A stretch of DNA of 64,000 bases, taken from positions 1 through 64,000 of the forward strand of contig JALEZW010000032.1 in NCBI GenBank assembly GCA_022772675.1, written 5' to 3'. Of this stretch, positions 17,231 through 26,044 are shown piece after piece (position 1 is the stretch's first letter; each line of letters starts with the position of its first letter). The notes beneath the pieces were generated by a model. The model was given only the letters and a program-made list of their open reading frames with translations. It was not told where the DNA came from and did no database searches. Both the position numbers and the translations under genes were made by a program. The stretch comes from Agathobacter sp. (GTDB taxonomy: Bacteria; Bacillota; Clostridia; Lachnospirales; Lachnospiraceae).

Positions 17231-17735
17231 ACCGTTCTGGAAAAAAACGGCATTTCTTGGAGTGTTTCTGGCACTTGCCATGATCTGCAGCTATATTGAG
17301 ATGTTAATTCCTTTTAATTTTGGAATACCGGGGGTGAAGCTGGGACTGACCAATATCGTGGTTGTTCTGATGCTCTATACGATTGGGACAAGGGAAGCTA
17401 TAATGGTTTCTGTCTTAAGGATTCTTTTAATGGGAATTCTCTTTGGAAATGTGATGAGTATTGTTTATTCCCTTGCGGGAGGAATTCTAAGCTTTCTTGT
17501 TATGGCAATCCTGAAAAAAACAGGACAGCTGGGGTGTATTTCTGTCAGTGTGGCAGGTGGAATCAGCCACAATATCGGGCAGATTCTGGCTGCGGCAGTT
17601 GTGGTGAACAGTTTTTCCATCCTTTATTATCTGCCGGTACTTTTAATTGCCGGTGTTGTAACCGGACTTTTGATTGGGATTCTGGCACAGGAGCTGATTG
17701 TCCGTCTGAAACCGGTGCTGCAGAAATATAAATAG
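17214..17735 (+). CDS. Gx transporter family membrane protein
   Basis: A 173-residue protein with five or six membrane helices, the Gx_transp family, often annotated as heptaprenyl diphosphate synthase component I. Glycine-rich segments such as IPGVKLGLTNIVVVLMLY and AGGISHNIGQILAAA are typical. The ATG at 17214 is preferred to the ATG at 17199 because AAGAGGGG falls between them. It overlaps the NusG-II gene. The family shares its fold with substrate-binding S components of vitamin transporters; no polyprenyl synthase partner is adjacent, so the enzyme name should not be taken literally. Confidence 0.8.
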   Translation: MDLHSKPFWKKTAFLGVFLALAMICSYIEMLIPFNFGIPGVKLGLTNIVVVLMLYTIGTREAIMVSVLRILLMGILFGNVMSIVYSLAGGILSFLVMAILKKTGQLGCISVSVAGGISHNIGQILAAAVVVNSFSILYYLPVLLIAGVVTGLLIGILAQELIVRLKPVLQKYK

Positions 17736-17744
17736 AACATTTGT

Positions 17745-17773
17745 TTGCAATGTAAGCAGATATGTGATATGAT
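17745..17773 (+). promoter_or_regulatory. Sigma-A promoter for ruvAB
   Basis: TTGCAA (17745-17750) and TATGAT (17768-17773) with exactly 17 bp between them, about 90 bp before ruvA. Confidence 0.6.
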
Positions 17774-17866
17774 ACAGGAGATAAATGTTTTAAATACCTT
17801 TCCGGCTGCAGAAGGTATGTTAAAGTATGTTTTAGAAATAGATAAATCTTCGTGAGGAGAATCAAT

Positions 17867-18472
17867 ATGTACGCATATATTAAGGGAGAACTTGTAGAAA
17901 TTAATCCGGATCACATTGTAATCGAGACCGGTGGGATTGGATACCAGATTTTTATTACGGGACAGACCTTTTCCTGCCTTCCCGCTTTAGGAGAGGAGAT
18001 GAAGGTATATACTTATCTCTATCTTCGTGAGGATGCTATGATGCTGTATGGATTCCTGACGAAGGACGATCTGGAACTCTTTAAGCTTTTGATTTCGGTC
18101 AGTGGAATCGGACCCAAAGGGGGGCTTGCGGTACTGTCTGTTCTGAGTGCAGATGACCTGCGGTTTGCAGTATTGTCTGAGGATGCCAGAGCAATCGCAA
18201 AGGCACCCGGTATTGGTGCAAAGACTGCCCAGAGAGTGATTCTGGAACTGAAGGATAAGCTCTCCCTGGAGGAAGCTTTTGAAAAGAAAACCGAGCATGT
18301 ACAGATGAAGGAATCTGAGGGAAATCATCAGATCAAAAATGATGCGGTCCTTGCACTGACAGCACTGGGGTATTCACAGACCGAGAGTTTAAAGGCTGTG
18401 TCAGCAGTAGAAATTACGGATACCATGGATGTGGAATCTGTGCTGAAAGCTGCCCTGAAGCATATGTTGTAA
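17867..18472 (+). CDS. ruvA: Holliday junction branch migration protein RuvA
   Basis: A 201-residue junction-binding protein that forms tetramers and recruits the RuvB motor. The N-terminal OB domain begins MYAYIKGELVEI; helix-hairpin-helix motifs are visible in LLISVSGIGPKGGLAVLS and IAKAPGIGAKTAQRVILELK; the C-terminal domain III (about 150-201) contacts RuvB. The ATG at 17867 with GAGGAG seven bases upstream is preferred to the GTG at 17852. ruvB follows after 54 nt. RuvC is absent from the window, as is usual in Firmicutes, where RecU (46.4 kb here) is the resolvase. Confidence 0.95.
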   Translation: MYAYIKGELVEINPDHIVIETGGIGYQIFITGQTFSCLPALGEEMKVYTYLYLREDAMMLYGFLTKDDLELFKLLISVSGIGPKGGLAVLSVLSADDLRFAVLSEDARAIAKAPGIGAKTAQRVILELKDKLSLEEAFEKKTEHVQMKESEGNHQIKNDAVLALTALGYSQTESLKAVSAVEITDTMDVESVLKAALKHML

Positions 18473-18526
18473 GAGTGTATGATACAGGAAATTTGAGCCT
18501 TTGATCAAAGAAACAGGAAAACAGCT

Positions 18527-19534
18527 ATGGAAAAACGTGTAATTTCCACCCGCGTACAGGAGGAGGACATTAAGATTGAATCCTCTCTCCGTCCACAGAA
18601 ACTGGAAGATTATGTGGGGCAGGAAAAGATTAAAGAAAATATGAAGGTCTACATAGAGGCGGCCCGGGCGAGAGGAGAATCGTTAGACCATGTCTTATTT
18701 TACGGTCCCCCAGGTCTTGGAAAGACAACACTGGCCGGTATTATCGCTAATGAGATGGGAACACATCTTAAGGTGACCTCCGGTCCTGCCATTGCAAAGC
18801 CGGGAGAGATGGCTGCCATCTTAAACAATCTGGCAGAGGGGGATATCCTGTTTGTGGATGAGATTCACCGTTTAAACCGGCAGGTAGAGGAAGTCCTGTA
18901 TCCGGCTATGGAGGACTATGCCATTGATGTTATGATTGGAAAAGGCGAGTCTGCCCGTTCTATCCGTCTGAATCTTCCCAAATTCACATTGGTTGGCGCA
19001 ACTACGAGAGCGGGAATGCTTTCTGCACCCCTTAGGGACCGTTTCGGTGTTGTCAGCCACATGGAGTACTATACGGTGGATGAATTAAAGACAATCATAT
19101 TACAGTCGGCCCATGTTCTGGATGTGGAGATAGATGATAAGGGGGCCTACGAGCTGGCAAGACGTTCCCGTGGCACTCCGAGACTTGCCAACCGGCTGTT
19201 AAAACGTGTCCGTGATTTTGCCCAGGTTAAGTATGATGGCCGGATTACTTATGAGGTTGCTGCTTTTGCACTGGATCTTCTGGAAGTGGACAAGATGGGG
19301 CTTGACCAGAATGACAGGAATATTATTCTGACAATAATTGATAAGTTTGAGGGTGGACCGGTGGGCCTGGATACTCTGGCGGCATCCCTGGGGGAAGATT
19401 CCGGTACGATTGAAGATGTGTATGAACCTTACCTGGTACAGAATAATTTTATCAACCGAACTCCGAAGGGACGTGTTGCCACTGCTTTTGCCTATGAGCA
19501 TTTTGGAAGAAAGCATTCCGGGTCTGATGAATAA
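18527..19534 (+). CDS. ruvB: Holliday junction branch migration helicase RuvB
   Basis: A 335-residue AAA+ motor. Walker A is [12 protein letters not shown] near residue 64, Walker [10 protein letters not shown] near 112, sensor 1 [18 protein letters not shown] near 160, and the arginine-rich [18 protein letters not shown] near 215. The C-terminal winged-helix DNA-binding domain includes [12 protein letters not shown] and FINRTPKGR. It drives ATP-dependent branch migration with RuvA. A full-length protein, cotranscribed with ruvA. Confidence 0.96.
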   Translation: MEKRVISTRVQEEDIKIESSLRPQKLEDYVGQEKIKENMKVYIEAARARGESLDHVLFYGPPGLGKTTLAGIIANEMGTHLKVTSGPAIAKPGEMAAILNNLAEGDILFVDEIHRLNRQVEEVLYPAMEDYAIDVMIGKGESARSIRLNLPKFTLVGATTRAGMLSAPLRDRFGVVSHMEYYTVDELKTIILQSAHVLDVEIDDKGAYELARRSRGTPRLANRLLKRVRDFAQVKYDGRITYEVAAFALDLLEVDKMGLDQNDRNIILTIIDKFEGGPVGLDTLAASLGEDSGTIEDVYEPYLVQNNFINRTPKGRVATAFAYEHFGRKHSGSDE

Positions 19535-19615
19535 GAGGTTGCTTTTCAGCGTGGGGAAGATTATAATTCAATAGTAATGATTGAACACCTATAATTTGAG
19601 CAAAATCGTCATGAT

Positions 19616-19645
19616 TTGCATAGATAGGAATGAGTACTGTATAAC
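19616..19645 (+). promoter_or_regulatory. Candidate promoter for zapA
   Basis: TTGCAT (19616-19621) and TATAAC (19640-19645), 18 bp apart, 24 bp before the zapA start. Spacing and position are good but both boxes deviate from consensus. Confidence 0.4.
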
Positions 19646-19669
19646 AGCAATTTAATTGGAGGATACGAT

Positions 19670-20110
19670 ATGTCAGCAAAGACCAGTACGGAAGTGGTAA
19701 TTGACGGAAAAGTCTATACATTAAGCGGTTATGAGGGGGAGGATTACCTGCAGAAAGTTGCCTCTTATATCAATGGCAAGATCAGTGAGCTTGAGGCGGT
19801 GGAAGAATACCGACATATCACTCCCAATATGAAAAATACCCTGATTCAGCTGAATATTGCAGATGATTACTTTAAGGCAAAGAATCAGATTGAGAAGTTA
19901 GAGCGGGACATTGAAAATAAAGATAAAGAAATCTACGATTTAAAGCATGATCTGATTTCCAATCAGGTGAAGACGGAGACAGCGGAAGAGTCCATGAAAA
20001 ATCTGGAAAAGGAAAATAAGGAGCTTCTTTTAAATAAGGCGAGACTTGAGGCAGCCCTTGAGGACAAACTGTTAAACGGAAAAGATACACCAAAAACAAC
20101 AAAGAAATAG
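19670..20110 (+). CDS. zapA: Cell division protein ZapA
   Basis: A 146-residue protein. The N-terminal ZapA domain (about residues 1-85) begins with TEVVIDGKVYTLSGYEGEDYLQKVASYINGK (shown as reference to residues 6-36), and a long charged coiled coil follows to about residue 135. ZapA binds and bundles FtsZ filaments at the division ring. A GGAGG site precedes the ATG. It is followed within 15 bp by a strong terminator. Confidence 0.85.
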   Translation: MSAKTSTEVVIDGKVYTLSGYEGEDYLQKVASYINGKISELEAVEEYRHITPNMKNTLIQLNIADDYFKAKNQIEKLERDIENKDKEIYDLKHDLISNQVKTETAEESMKNLEKENKELLLNKARLEAALEDKLLNGKDTPKTTKK

Positions 20111-20121
20111 AAACAGCCAGG

Positions 20122-20152
20122 AACACAAAGGATGCTTTCCTTTGTGTTTTTT
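20122..20152 (+). terminator. Rho-independent terminator after zapA
   Basis: An 11-bp perfect stem (20122-20132 with 20138-20148), a five-base loop TGCTT and a T-run to 20152. Its end is only 21 bp before the start of the U32 gene, so the downstream gene either depends on read-through or has a promoter within zapA. Confidence 0.85.
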
Positions 20153-20172
20153 GGTTCGGTGCAGGGTGAATT

Positions 20173-22428
20173 ATGACAGAAAATAATACTTCAGGAAAAC
20201 AATTATATAACTTTGAATTACTGGCACCGGCAGGATCCTTTGCTATCTTTAAAGCTGTCATAGCAGCCGGGGCGGATGCTGTCTATGTGGGGGGAAGCAG
20301 ATTTGGGGCACGTGCCTATGCAGATAATTTTTCAGAAGAGGAATTGTTAGAAGCTATTGACTATGCACATCTGTACGGGCGTAAGGTTTACCTGACGGTC
20401 AATACACTGCTTAAAAATTCTGAGACAGATGAACTTTATGATTATTTGCTCCCTTTTTATGAGAGGGGCCTGGATGCGGTTCTGGTACAGGATTTTGGTG
20501 TGCTTACAGTAATTCACCGGATGTTTCCGGAGCTTCCGATTCATACCAGCACGCAGATGACAGTGACATCTGCAGAGGCTGCCCGCATTTTTTCCAATAT
20601 GGGTGTCACACGGATGGTGATGGCACGGGAACTTTCGCTGGAGGAGATGAAACAAATCCATGAGGAGACAGGCATGGAGCTGGAGGCCTTCGTGCATGGG
20701 GCTCTCTGCTACTGTTATTCCGGACAATGTCTGTTCAGCAGTATGCTGGGTGGCAGGAGTGGAAACCGCGGCCGGTGCGCCCAGCCATGCAGGCTCCCTT
20801 ATGCCGTTTTGGATGAAAATCATAAGAAATACCGGGATGACTGCTATGTGTTAAGTCTGAAAGATATGTGCGGCATTGGGGATTTGAATAAACTGGCAGA
20901 ATCCGGTGTATACTCTCTTAAGATTGAGGGGAGAATGAAGCAGATTTCCTATGCTGCCGGGGTTGTGTCCTATTACCGGAAATATATTGACGCTTTTCTG
21001 GAAAATGGTACCGATACCGTTTCAAAGGCGGACAGGAAAGCGATTGCAGAGCTGGGATGCCGGAATGGTTTTACGGATGCCTATTACAGCAGAAAAAATG
21101 GTCCGGAAATGGTAACATTTACGAAACCCGGATATGAGAAAACCAACGAAACTCTGCAGCAGAAAGTGACAAATACCTATGGGGCAGGGGCACCGAAAAT
21201 TCCTGTTTCCGGGAAGCTGATTTTAAAGAAACGAATGCCGGCATATTTTCAGGTGAATGGGGAAAATGTTACGGCTTCTTTCGAAGGCATGACGGTGATG
21301 GAAGCGCAGAAGAAGCCCTTGGATAAGAGAGACGTTGAGGCACGTATGAAAAAAACCGGAGATACACCATTTGTAATGGAAACGGTGGAAATAGATATGG
21401 AATCCGGTATTTTTCTTCCCAATGGAGCCTTAAATGAGCTTCGCAGAGAAGCCCTTGCAAATTTAAAGACAGCATTGTTATCACCATATTTTCGTCCGGC
21501 AGAGAATAGAGTATCTATTCCTGATTCATACCGGAAGATGGAAGATTTTTCTAAAAAAGAGACTTATTACGGGATGGAGAAATCTTCAGAAGAAAAACAT
21601 AGAAGAGTTGTTTGTCTGGCAGGGGACAGAAGGCAGTTGTCTCCGGTACTTGCCTCTGAGGTAGTGGAACTGGTGGTACTTGATGTGGAAGCTTATCAGG
21701 GGAAGAGCCATTTTAGGGATTTATCAGAGGATATCATGCTGGTTCAGAAGGCAGGGAAGAAATGTGCAGTTGCACTTCCCCGAATTTTCCGGAAAGAAGT
21801 CCAAAGACAGATGGAGGCTATGCTGGGAGAATGGAAACAACTTCCCATTTCTGCAGCGCTGGTACGAAACTATGAGGAGCTTGCCTTTGTAAAAGAATAT
21901 TTTTCCGATTGGGAAATTCTTACGGATTCTAATCTGTATTGTTATAATGACTGGGCAAGTGCGTCGTTTCAGGAACAGGGTGTATCGCTAAATACGGTTC
22001 CGCTGGAATTAAACTGTGGAGAAATCAGACACAGGAATAACAGTGACAGCATGATGGTGGTGTATGGATATTATCCACTTATGGTAAGTGCCCAGTGCGT
22101 GCATGCAAATACAAAAGGATGTGATAATAAACCGGGAATCTGTTATCTGAAAGACCGGTATCAAACCGAGTTTCCGGTTAAAAATAACTGCAGCTTTTGT
22201 TATAATGTCATCTACAATTCGCTGCCTGTGTTATTGTTTTCTGCACTGGAGGAGTTAAAAAAGTCCGGAATTTCTGTGTTTCGGCTTGATTTTACAGTGG
22301 AAACGGCTTCAGAAACGAAAAAAGTACTGGATCTGTTTTCAGACTTCCTTTATGGGAGAACTGATAAATATCCGGATTACTGGCAGAACCGTTATACGAA
22401 CGGACATTACAAAAGGGGAGTGGAATAA
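20173..22428 (+). CDS. U32 family peptidase-like protein (with DUF3656-type region)
   Basis: A 751-residue protein. The N-terminal TIM-barrel U32 domain runs over about residues 10-330: ELLAPAGSFAIFKAVIAAGADAVYVGG, and the family motif EAFVHGALCYCYSGQCLFSS followed by GNRGRCAQPCR (cysteines likely bind an FeS cluster). A middle domain of DUF3656 type spans about 380-440, and a C-terminal region carries a further cysteine set (CVHANTKGCDNKPGIC, NNCSFCYN). In E. coli the relative RlhA hydroxylates 23S rRNA C2501, so an RNA-modification role is more likely than proteolysis. It overlaps the next start by one base. Confidence 0.82.
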   Translation: MTENNTSGKQLYNFELLAPAGSFAIFKAVIAAGADAVYVGGSRFGARAYADNFSEEELLEAIDYAHLYGRKVYLTVNTLLKNSETDELYDYLLPFYERGLDAVLVQDFGVLTVIHRMFPELPIHTSTQMTVTSAEAARIFSNMGVTRMVMARELSLEEMKQIHEETGMELEAFVHGALCYCYSGQCLFSSMLGGRSGNRGRCAQPCRLPYAVLDENHKKYRDDCYVLSLKDMCGIGDLNKLAESGVYSLKIEGRMKQISYAAGVVSYYRKYIDAFLENGTDTVSKADRKAIAELGCRNGFTDAYYSRKNGPEMVTFTKPGYEKTNETLQQKVTNTYGAGAPKIPVSGKLILKKRMPAYFQVNGENVTASFEGMTVMEAQKKPLDKRDVEARMKKTGDTPFVMETVEIDMESGIFLPNGALNELRREALANLKTALLSPYFRPAENRVSIPDSYRKMEDFSKKETYYGMEKSSEEKHRRVVCLAGDRRQLSPVLASEVVELVVLDVEAYQGKSHFRDLSEDIMLVQKAGKKCAVALPRIFRKEVQRQMEAMLGEWKQLPISAALVRNYEELAFVKEYFSDWEILTDSNLYCYNDWASASFQEQGVSLNTVPLELNCGEIRHRNNSDSMMVVYGYYPLMVSAQCVHANTKGCDNKPGICYLKDRYQTEFPVKNNCSFCYNVIYNSLPVLLFSALEELKKSGISVFRLDFTVETASETKKVLDLFSDFLYGRTDKYPDYWQNRYTNGHYKRGVE

Positions 22429-23804
22429 TGGTTCATCTGATCGTTCAGGCATCAAAATACCTGATGATATTTCTCTTTCTTTTTTATACCTATGAGTGTT
22501 TTCATGTATTTCACTATGAGGGAAAGGAAAAAGAACAGAGACATATTTATAAAGTCCAGAGACGCTTGCTTTTTATCATCCATTTTGATGCGTTTCTTGT
22601 GTTATATCTGACAACAAAAAATGTGCAGCTGATTGGATTTTATCTGATGCAGCTGATTGTGCTGCTTGCAATTTTCAGTACATACCATCTGTTTTATAAA
22701 CATGCCTCAGAGTTGGTGCTTAACAACATGTGTATGCTGCTGGCGATTGGTTTTATTATCCTGACAAGGATTTCCATAGTGCAGGCACTGCGGCAGTTTA
22801 TCTTTGTGTGTGGAGGTTTTTTTATTTCTCTTTTGATTCCCCTTATATTACAGAGCCTGTCACTTTTCCGTAAACTGACATGGCTTTATGTGATACTGGG
22901 AGTTGGAGCACTTGGGGTCGTAGCAGTAGCGGGAAAGACCAGCTATGGGGCAAAGCTTTCCCTGTCACTGGGACCAGTCACAATACAGCCGTCTGAGTTT
23001 GTAAAAATTATTTTTGTGATGTTTATTGCTTCAATGCTTTATATGAGGCAGGATTTCCATCAGGTGATGATCACCAGCATTATTTCCGCGGTTTTTGTAT
23101 TGGCACTTGTGGCATCTAAGGATTTGGGAGGGGCACTGCTATACTTTTTTACCTATCTTGTGATGGTCTATGTGGCAACCAGACGTTTTACCTATTTTGC
23201 TGCGGGAATACTGGCAATGACTGCTGCCGCGTGTATAGGATTTAAAGTGTTTTCCCATGTACAGGCAAGAGTTCAGGCCTGGTCCAATCCTTTAGCGGTT
23301 ATTGACGGGGCTGGCTATCAGGTTTGCCAGTCGCTGTTTGCCATCGGAACCGGCGGCTGGTTTGGGCTTGGACTGGGGCAGGGGCTGCCTAATAAAATTC
23401 CGGTGGTCACCAAGGATTTTGTGTTTGCCGCAATCTCAGAGGAATTCGGAGGTCTCTTTGCACTGTGCCTGATCATGGTATGTATCAGCTGCTTTTTTAT
23501 GATTATGAATATTTCAATGAAGCTTAAGGACAATTTTTACCGCCTTACGGCTGTGGGACTGGGGACTTTGTATGCACTTCAGGTATTCTTAACCATTGGC
23601 GGTGTGATTAAATTTATCCCGTCTACCGGTGTGACACTGCCCCTTGTCAGCTATGGAGGAAGCTCCCTGCTTTCCACAATGATTGTCTTTGGAATCATTC
23701 AGGGGCTGTATATCATGCAGTTTGACGGACGGGCACAGAAAAAAGAGCAGAAGCTGAAAGGGGCGAAAGGACATGCAAAAAAGACAAGAGAAACGTACCG
23801 GTAA
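22428..23804 (+). CDS. FtsW/RodA/SpoVE family peptidoglycan glycosyltransferase
   Basis: A 458-residue SEDS protein with about 11 membrane helices. Signatures include GPVTIQPSEFVKIIFVMF, SKDLGGALLYFFTY (the Asp is the catalytic residue in the family), GLGLGQGLPNKIPVVTKDFVFAAISEEFG and FIPSTGVTLPLVSYGGSS. It polymerises lipid II glycan strands. It overlaps the class B penicillin-binding protein gene by 32 nt, the usual SEDS-bPBP pairing. It has an N-terminal extension of three or four helices before the core. Whether the pair serves elongation, division or sporulation cannot be decided from sequence. Confidence 0.88.
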   Translation: MVHLIVQASKYLMIFLFLFYTYECFHVFHYEGKEKEQRHIYKVQRRLLFIIHFDAFLVLYLTTKNVQLIGFYLMQLIVLLAIFSTYHLFYKHASELVLNNMCMLLAIGFIILTRISIVQALRQFIFVCGGFFISLLIPLILQSLSLFRKLTWLYVILGVGALGVVAVAGKTSYGAKLSLSLGPVTIQPSEFVKIIFVMFIASMLYMRQDFHQVMITSIISAVFVLALVASKDLGGALLYFFTYLVMVYVATRRFTYFAAGILAMTAAACIGFKVFSHVQARVQAWSNPLAVIDGAGYQVCQSLFAIGTGGWFGLGLGQGLPNKIPVVTKDFVFAAISEEFGGLFALCLIMVCISCFFMIMNISMKLKDNFYRLTAVGLGTLYALQVFLTIGGVIKFIPSTGVTLPLVSYGGSSLLSTMIVFGIIQGLYIMQFDGRAQKKEQKLKGAKGHAKKTRETYR

Positions 23805-25203
23805 AAACAGAGAATTCTTAGTGATCATGTATCTGTTTTTGTTTCTGTTTCTGGCTCTCATTGCCTATTTTGTCTATTTTCAGGTATATAAGAGTGAGAA
23901 ATTTATTAACAGCCCTTACAACTCACTGCAGGATCTGTTTTCAGAGCATGTGATCCGGGGAGACATTCTGTCCGCTGACGGTGAGGTGCTTGCCACAACA
24001 AAAACCGGAAAAGACGGGACAGAGACAAGAAGTTATCCAAAGGGACGCACCTTTGCCCATGTAGTGGGGTATGATGTGAACGGTAAGGCCGGGCTGGAAA
24101 ATCAGGAGAATTTTTCTTTGCTTCGTTCCCATGAGTTTTTCTTAAAACAGATCGGAGAAAACCTGGCGGGAAAGAAGAACATGGGTGATACAGTAGTTAC
24201 TACGCTGGATTCCAGAATCCAGCAGCTGGCATATGAGGGACTGGGCAGTTTCGACGGGGCAGTCATTGTGATGGAACCTGAGACCGGAAAAATTCTTGCC
24301 ATGGTATCCAAACCGGATTACGATCCCAATAGGGTAAAAAGGGACTGGGAATCTTTAACAGCAGATGGCAGTACTGTATTATATAATCGGGCAACTCAGG
24401 GGAAATATGCACCGGGCTCTGTTTTTAAGATTTTTACTACCCTGGAATATTTCAGGGAAAACCCGAAAGCTTATGAGAATTACAGCTATGATTGTAGTGG
24501 TGAGATCAGTGTGGACGGACAGACCATCCACTGTGCAGGAAATAAAAGGCATGGACAGGAGACGCTGCAGAGTTCCTTTTCCAATTCCTGTAATTCCTCC
24601 TTTGCAAACCTGTCCCTTTCCCTGAACCGGACAGAGTTTAAACAAACCTGTGATGGACTTTTGTTTAATAAGAATCTTCCGATTGCTTTTGAATCGTCAA
24701 AAAGCAGCTTTACACTAAGCGATAAGGACAATAAAGCAATGGCGATGGAAACCGGTATCGGGCAGGGGAAAACCCTCGTTTCTCCTCTTCATATGGCGAT
24801 GATTGCCAGTGCGATTGACAATGACGGAATACTGATGCGCCCGTATCTGGTAAGCCATGTACAAAACGATTCCGGAGTGCAGGTGACAGGCAATACGCCG
24901 CAGGAGTATGGAAGACTGATGACGGAGAAAGAGACAGCCCTTTTACAGAAATACATGAGAGCTGTGGTGACAGAGGGAACCGCAGCAAAGCTGTCCGGGC
25001 AGTCCTATGAAGCTGCGGGAAAAACCGGAACTGCACAGGTTTCCGATACCTCGGATACGACCAATGCATGGTTTGTGGGATATGCCAAAAAGAATGGGTA
25101 TCAGGATATCGCGGTGGCAGTTGTTGTGGAAAAAAGCGGTGCCGGGAGCACCTACGCAGTTCCCATTGCAAAGAAGATATTTGACGTATATTTTAACAGA
25201 TGA
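23773..25203 (+). CDS. Class B penicillin-binding protein (D,D-transpeptidase)
   Basis: A 476-residue bitopic membrane protein: one helix (about residues 15-38), a short pedestal domain, and a transpeptidase domain. Active-site motifs are SVFK with Ser216, SCN in SNSCNSSF near residue 273, and KTGT beginning at Lys417. It cross-links peptide stems in the cell wall and would work with the SEDS protein encoded just before it, whose gene it overlaps by 32 nt. The compact size matches the PbpA/PBP2 type of Actinobacteria and Clostridia rather than the larger MrdA type. Confidence 0.9.
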   Translation: MQKRQEKRTGKNREFLVIMYLFLFLFLALIAYFVYFQVYKSEKFINSPYNSLQDLFSEHVIRGDILSADGEVLATTKTGKDGTETRSYPKGRTFAHVVGYDVNGKAGLENQENFSLLRSHEFFLKQIGENLAGKKNMGDTVVTTLDSRIQQLAYEGLGSFDGAVIVMEPETGKILAMVSKPDYDPNRVKRDWESLTADGSTVLYNRATQGKYAPGSVFKIFTTLEYFRENPKAYENYSYDCSGEISVDGQTIHCAGNKRHGQETLQSSFSNSCNSSFANLSLSLNRTEFKQTCDGLLFNKNLPIAFESSKSSFTLSDKDNKAMAMETGIGQGKTLVSPLHMAMIASAIDNDGILMRPYLVSHVQNDSGVQVTGNTPQEYGRLMTEKETALLQKYMRAVVTEGTAAKLSGQSYEAAGKTGTAQVSDTSDTTNAWFVGYAKKNGYQDIAVAVVVEKSGAGSTYAVPIAKKIFDVYFNR

Positions 25204-25248
25204 TATACTGAAATACGAGTGAAACACCAACGCACAGGGAGGATTGCA

Positions 25249-25701
25249 ATGATTGAAGCAATAAGCTGTGGCGGAGTGGTAATCTTTCGTGGTAAAATTT
25301 TACTTCTGTACAAGAATTACAGAAATAAATACGAAGGCTGGGTTCTTCCCAAAGGAACCGTGGAACAGGGTGAGGAGTATAAAGATACTGCCCTGCGGGA
25401 AGTGAAGGAGGAAACCGGAGCATCGGCAACCATTATACAATATGTGGGCAAAAGCCAGTACACATTTACCGTGCCGGAGGATACGGTGGAAAAACAGGTA
25501 CACTGGTACCTGATGATGGGCGAAAGTTATTATAGCAAGCCACAAAGAGAAGAATATTTTACGGATTCCGGTTATTACAAGTACCATGAAGCGTATCATC
25601 TGTTGAAATTTTCCAATGAAAAGCAGATTCTGGAAAAAGCATATAATGAATATCTGGATCTGAAAAAGAGCAATTTGTGGGGAAACCATAAATATTATTG
25701 A
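25249..25701 (+). CDS. Nudix hydrolase
   Basis: A 150-residue protein with a complete Nudix box at residues 36-58: G36, E42, then REVKEETG, matching Gx5Ex7REUxEExGU. The box coordinates Mg2+ for hydrolysis of a nucleoside diphosphate linked to another group; the substrate cannot be told from sequence. The ATG at 25249 with GGGAGG seven bases upstream is preferred over the GTG at 25219. It is the first of four close genes leading to gerW. Confidence 0.85.
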   Translation: MIEAISCGGVVIFRGKILLLYKNYRNKYEGWVLPKGTVEQGEEYKDTALREVKEETGASATIIQYVGKSQYTFTVPEDTVEKQVHWYLMMGESYYSKPQREEYFTDSGYYKYHEAYHLLKFSNEKQILEKAYNEYLDLKKSNLWGNHKYY

Positions 25702-25717
25702 GGTATGAGGGTAGTGC

Positions 25718-26044
25718 ATGAAATGGTATCATAATCTTTATGTGGGCGATTCCATTGCGGATCGGGTCAAACAAGTTAAGAGAAAACTGAACCATCATGT
25801 GTGGATTGCATCCATTTATGTGATTGCATTTGCATCCAATCCCAAGAATCTTCTGGACGTGATACCGTGCTGGGAATTACGACAGAGAGCATACCCGGGA
25901 AAAGATCTTTTTATAGTGGGACTGGCAAAAGGCTACAAAGAGGCATTAGAGCTGGTGACACGAATTGTGGATGAAACCTATCAGAATACCGGGAATGTGG
26001 ATGTAAGGACTTATCTTTTATCGGAGCGGAGGAAAGAAGCATGA
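25718..26044 (+). CDS. Conserved protein of unknown function
   Basis: A 108-residue soluble, basic protein I do not recognise. It starts MKWYHNLYVGDSIADRVKQVKRKL and contains HHVWIASIYVIAFASNPKNLLDVIPCWEL, then GKDLFIVGLAKGYKEALELVTRIVDE (all paraphrased segments of residues 1-90). The alternation suggests a small alpha/beta fold. It has no signal peptide or membrane helix. It overlaps the DUF2953 gene by four bases (ATGA), so it is part of the Nudix-to-gerW operon. Since its partners include a sporulation gene, a spore-related role is possible but speculative. Confidence 0.7.
   Translation: MKWYHNLYVGDSIADRVKQVKRKLNHHVWIASIYVIAFASNPKNLLDVIPCWELRQRAYPGKDLFIVGLAKGYKEALELVTRIVDETYQNTGNVDVRTYLLSERRKEA

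Noticed and set aside
12334-18489. The 12-mer TATGATACAGGA occurs upstream of proB (12334), ruvA (17768) and ruvB (18478)
   Set aside because: Only the ruvA copy has a well-spaced -35 box. A 12-base match three times in 64 kb of AT-rich leaders is not strong enough to call a shared operator.
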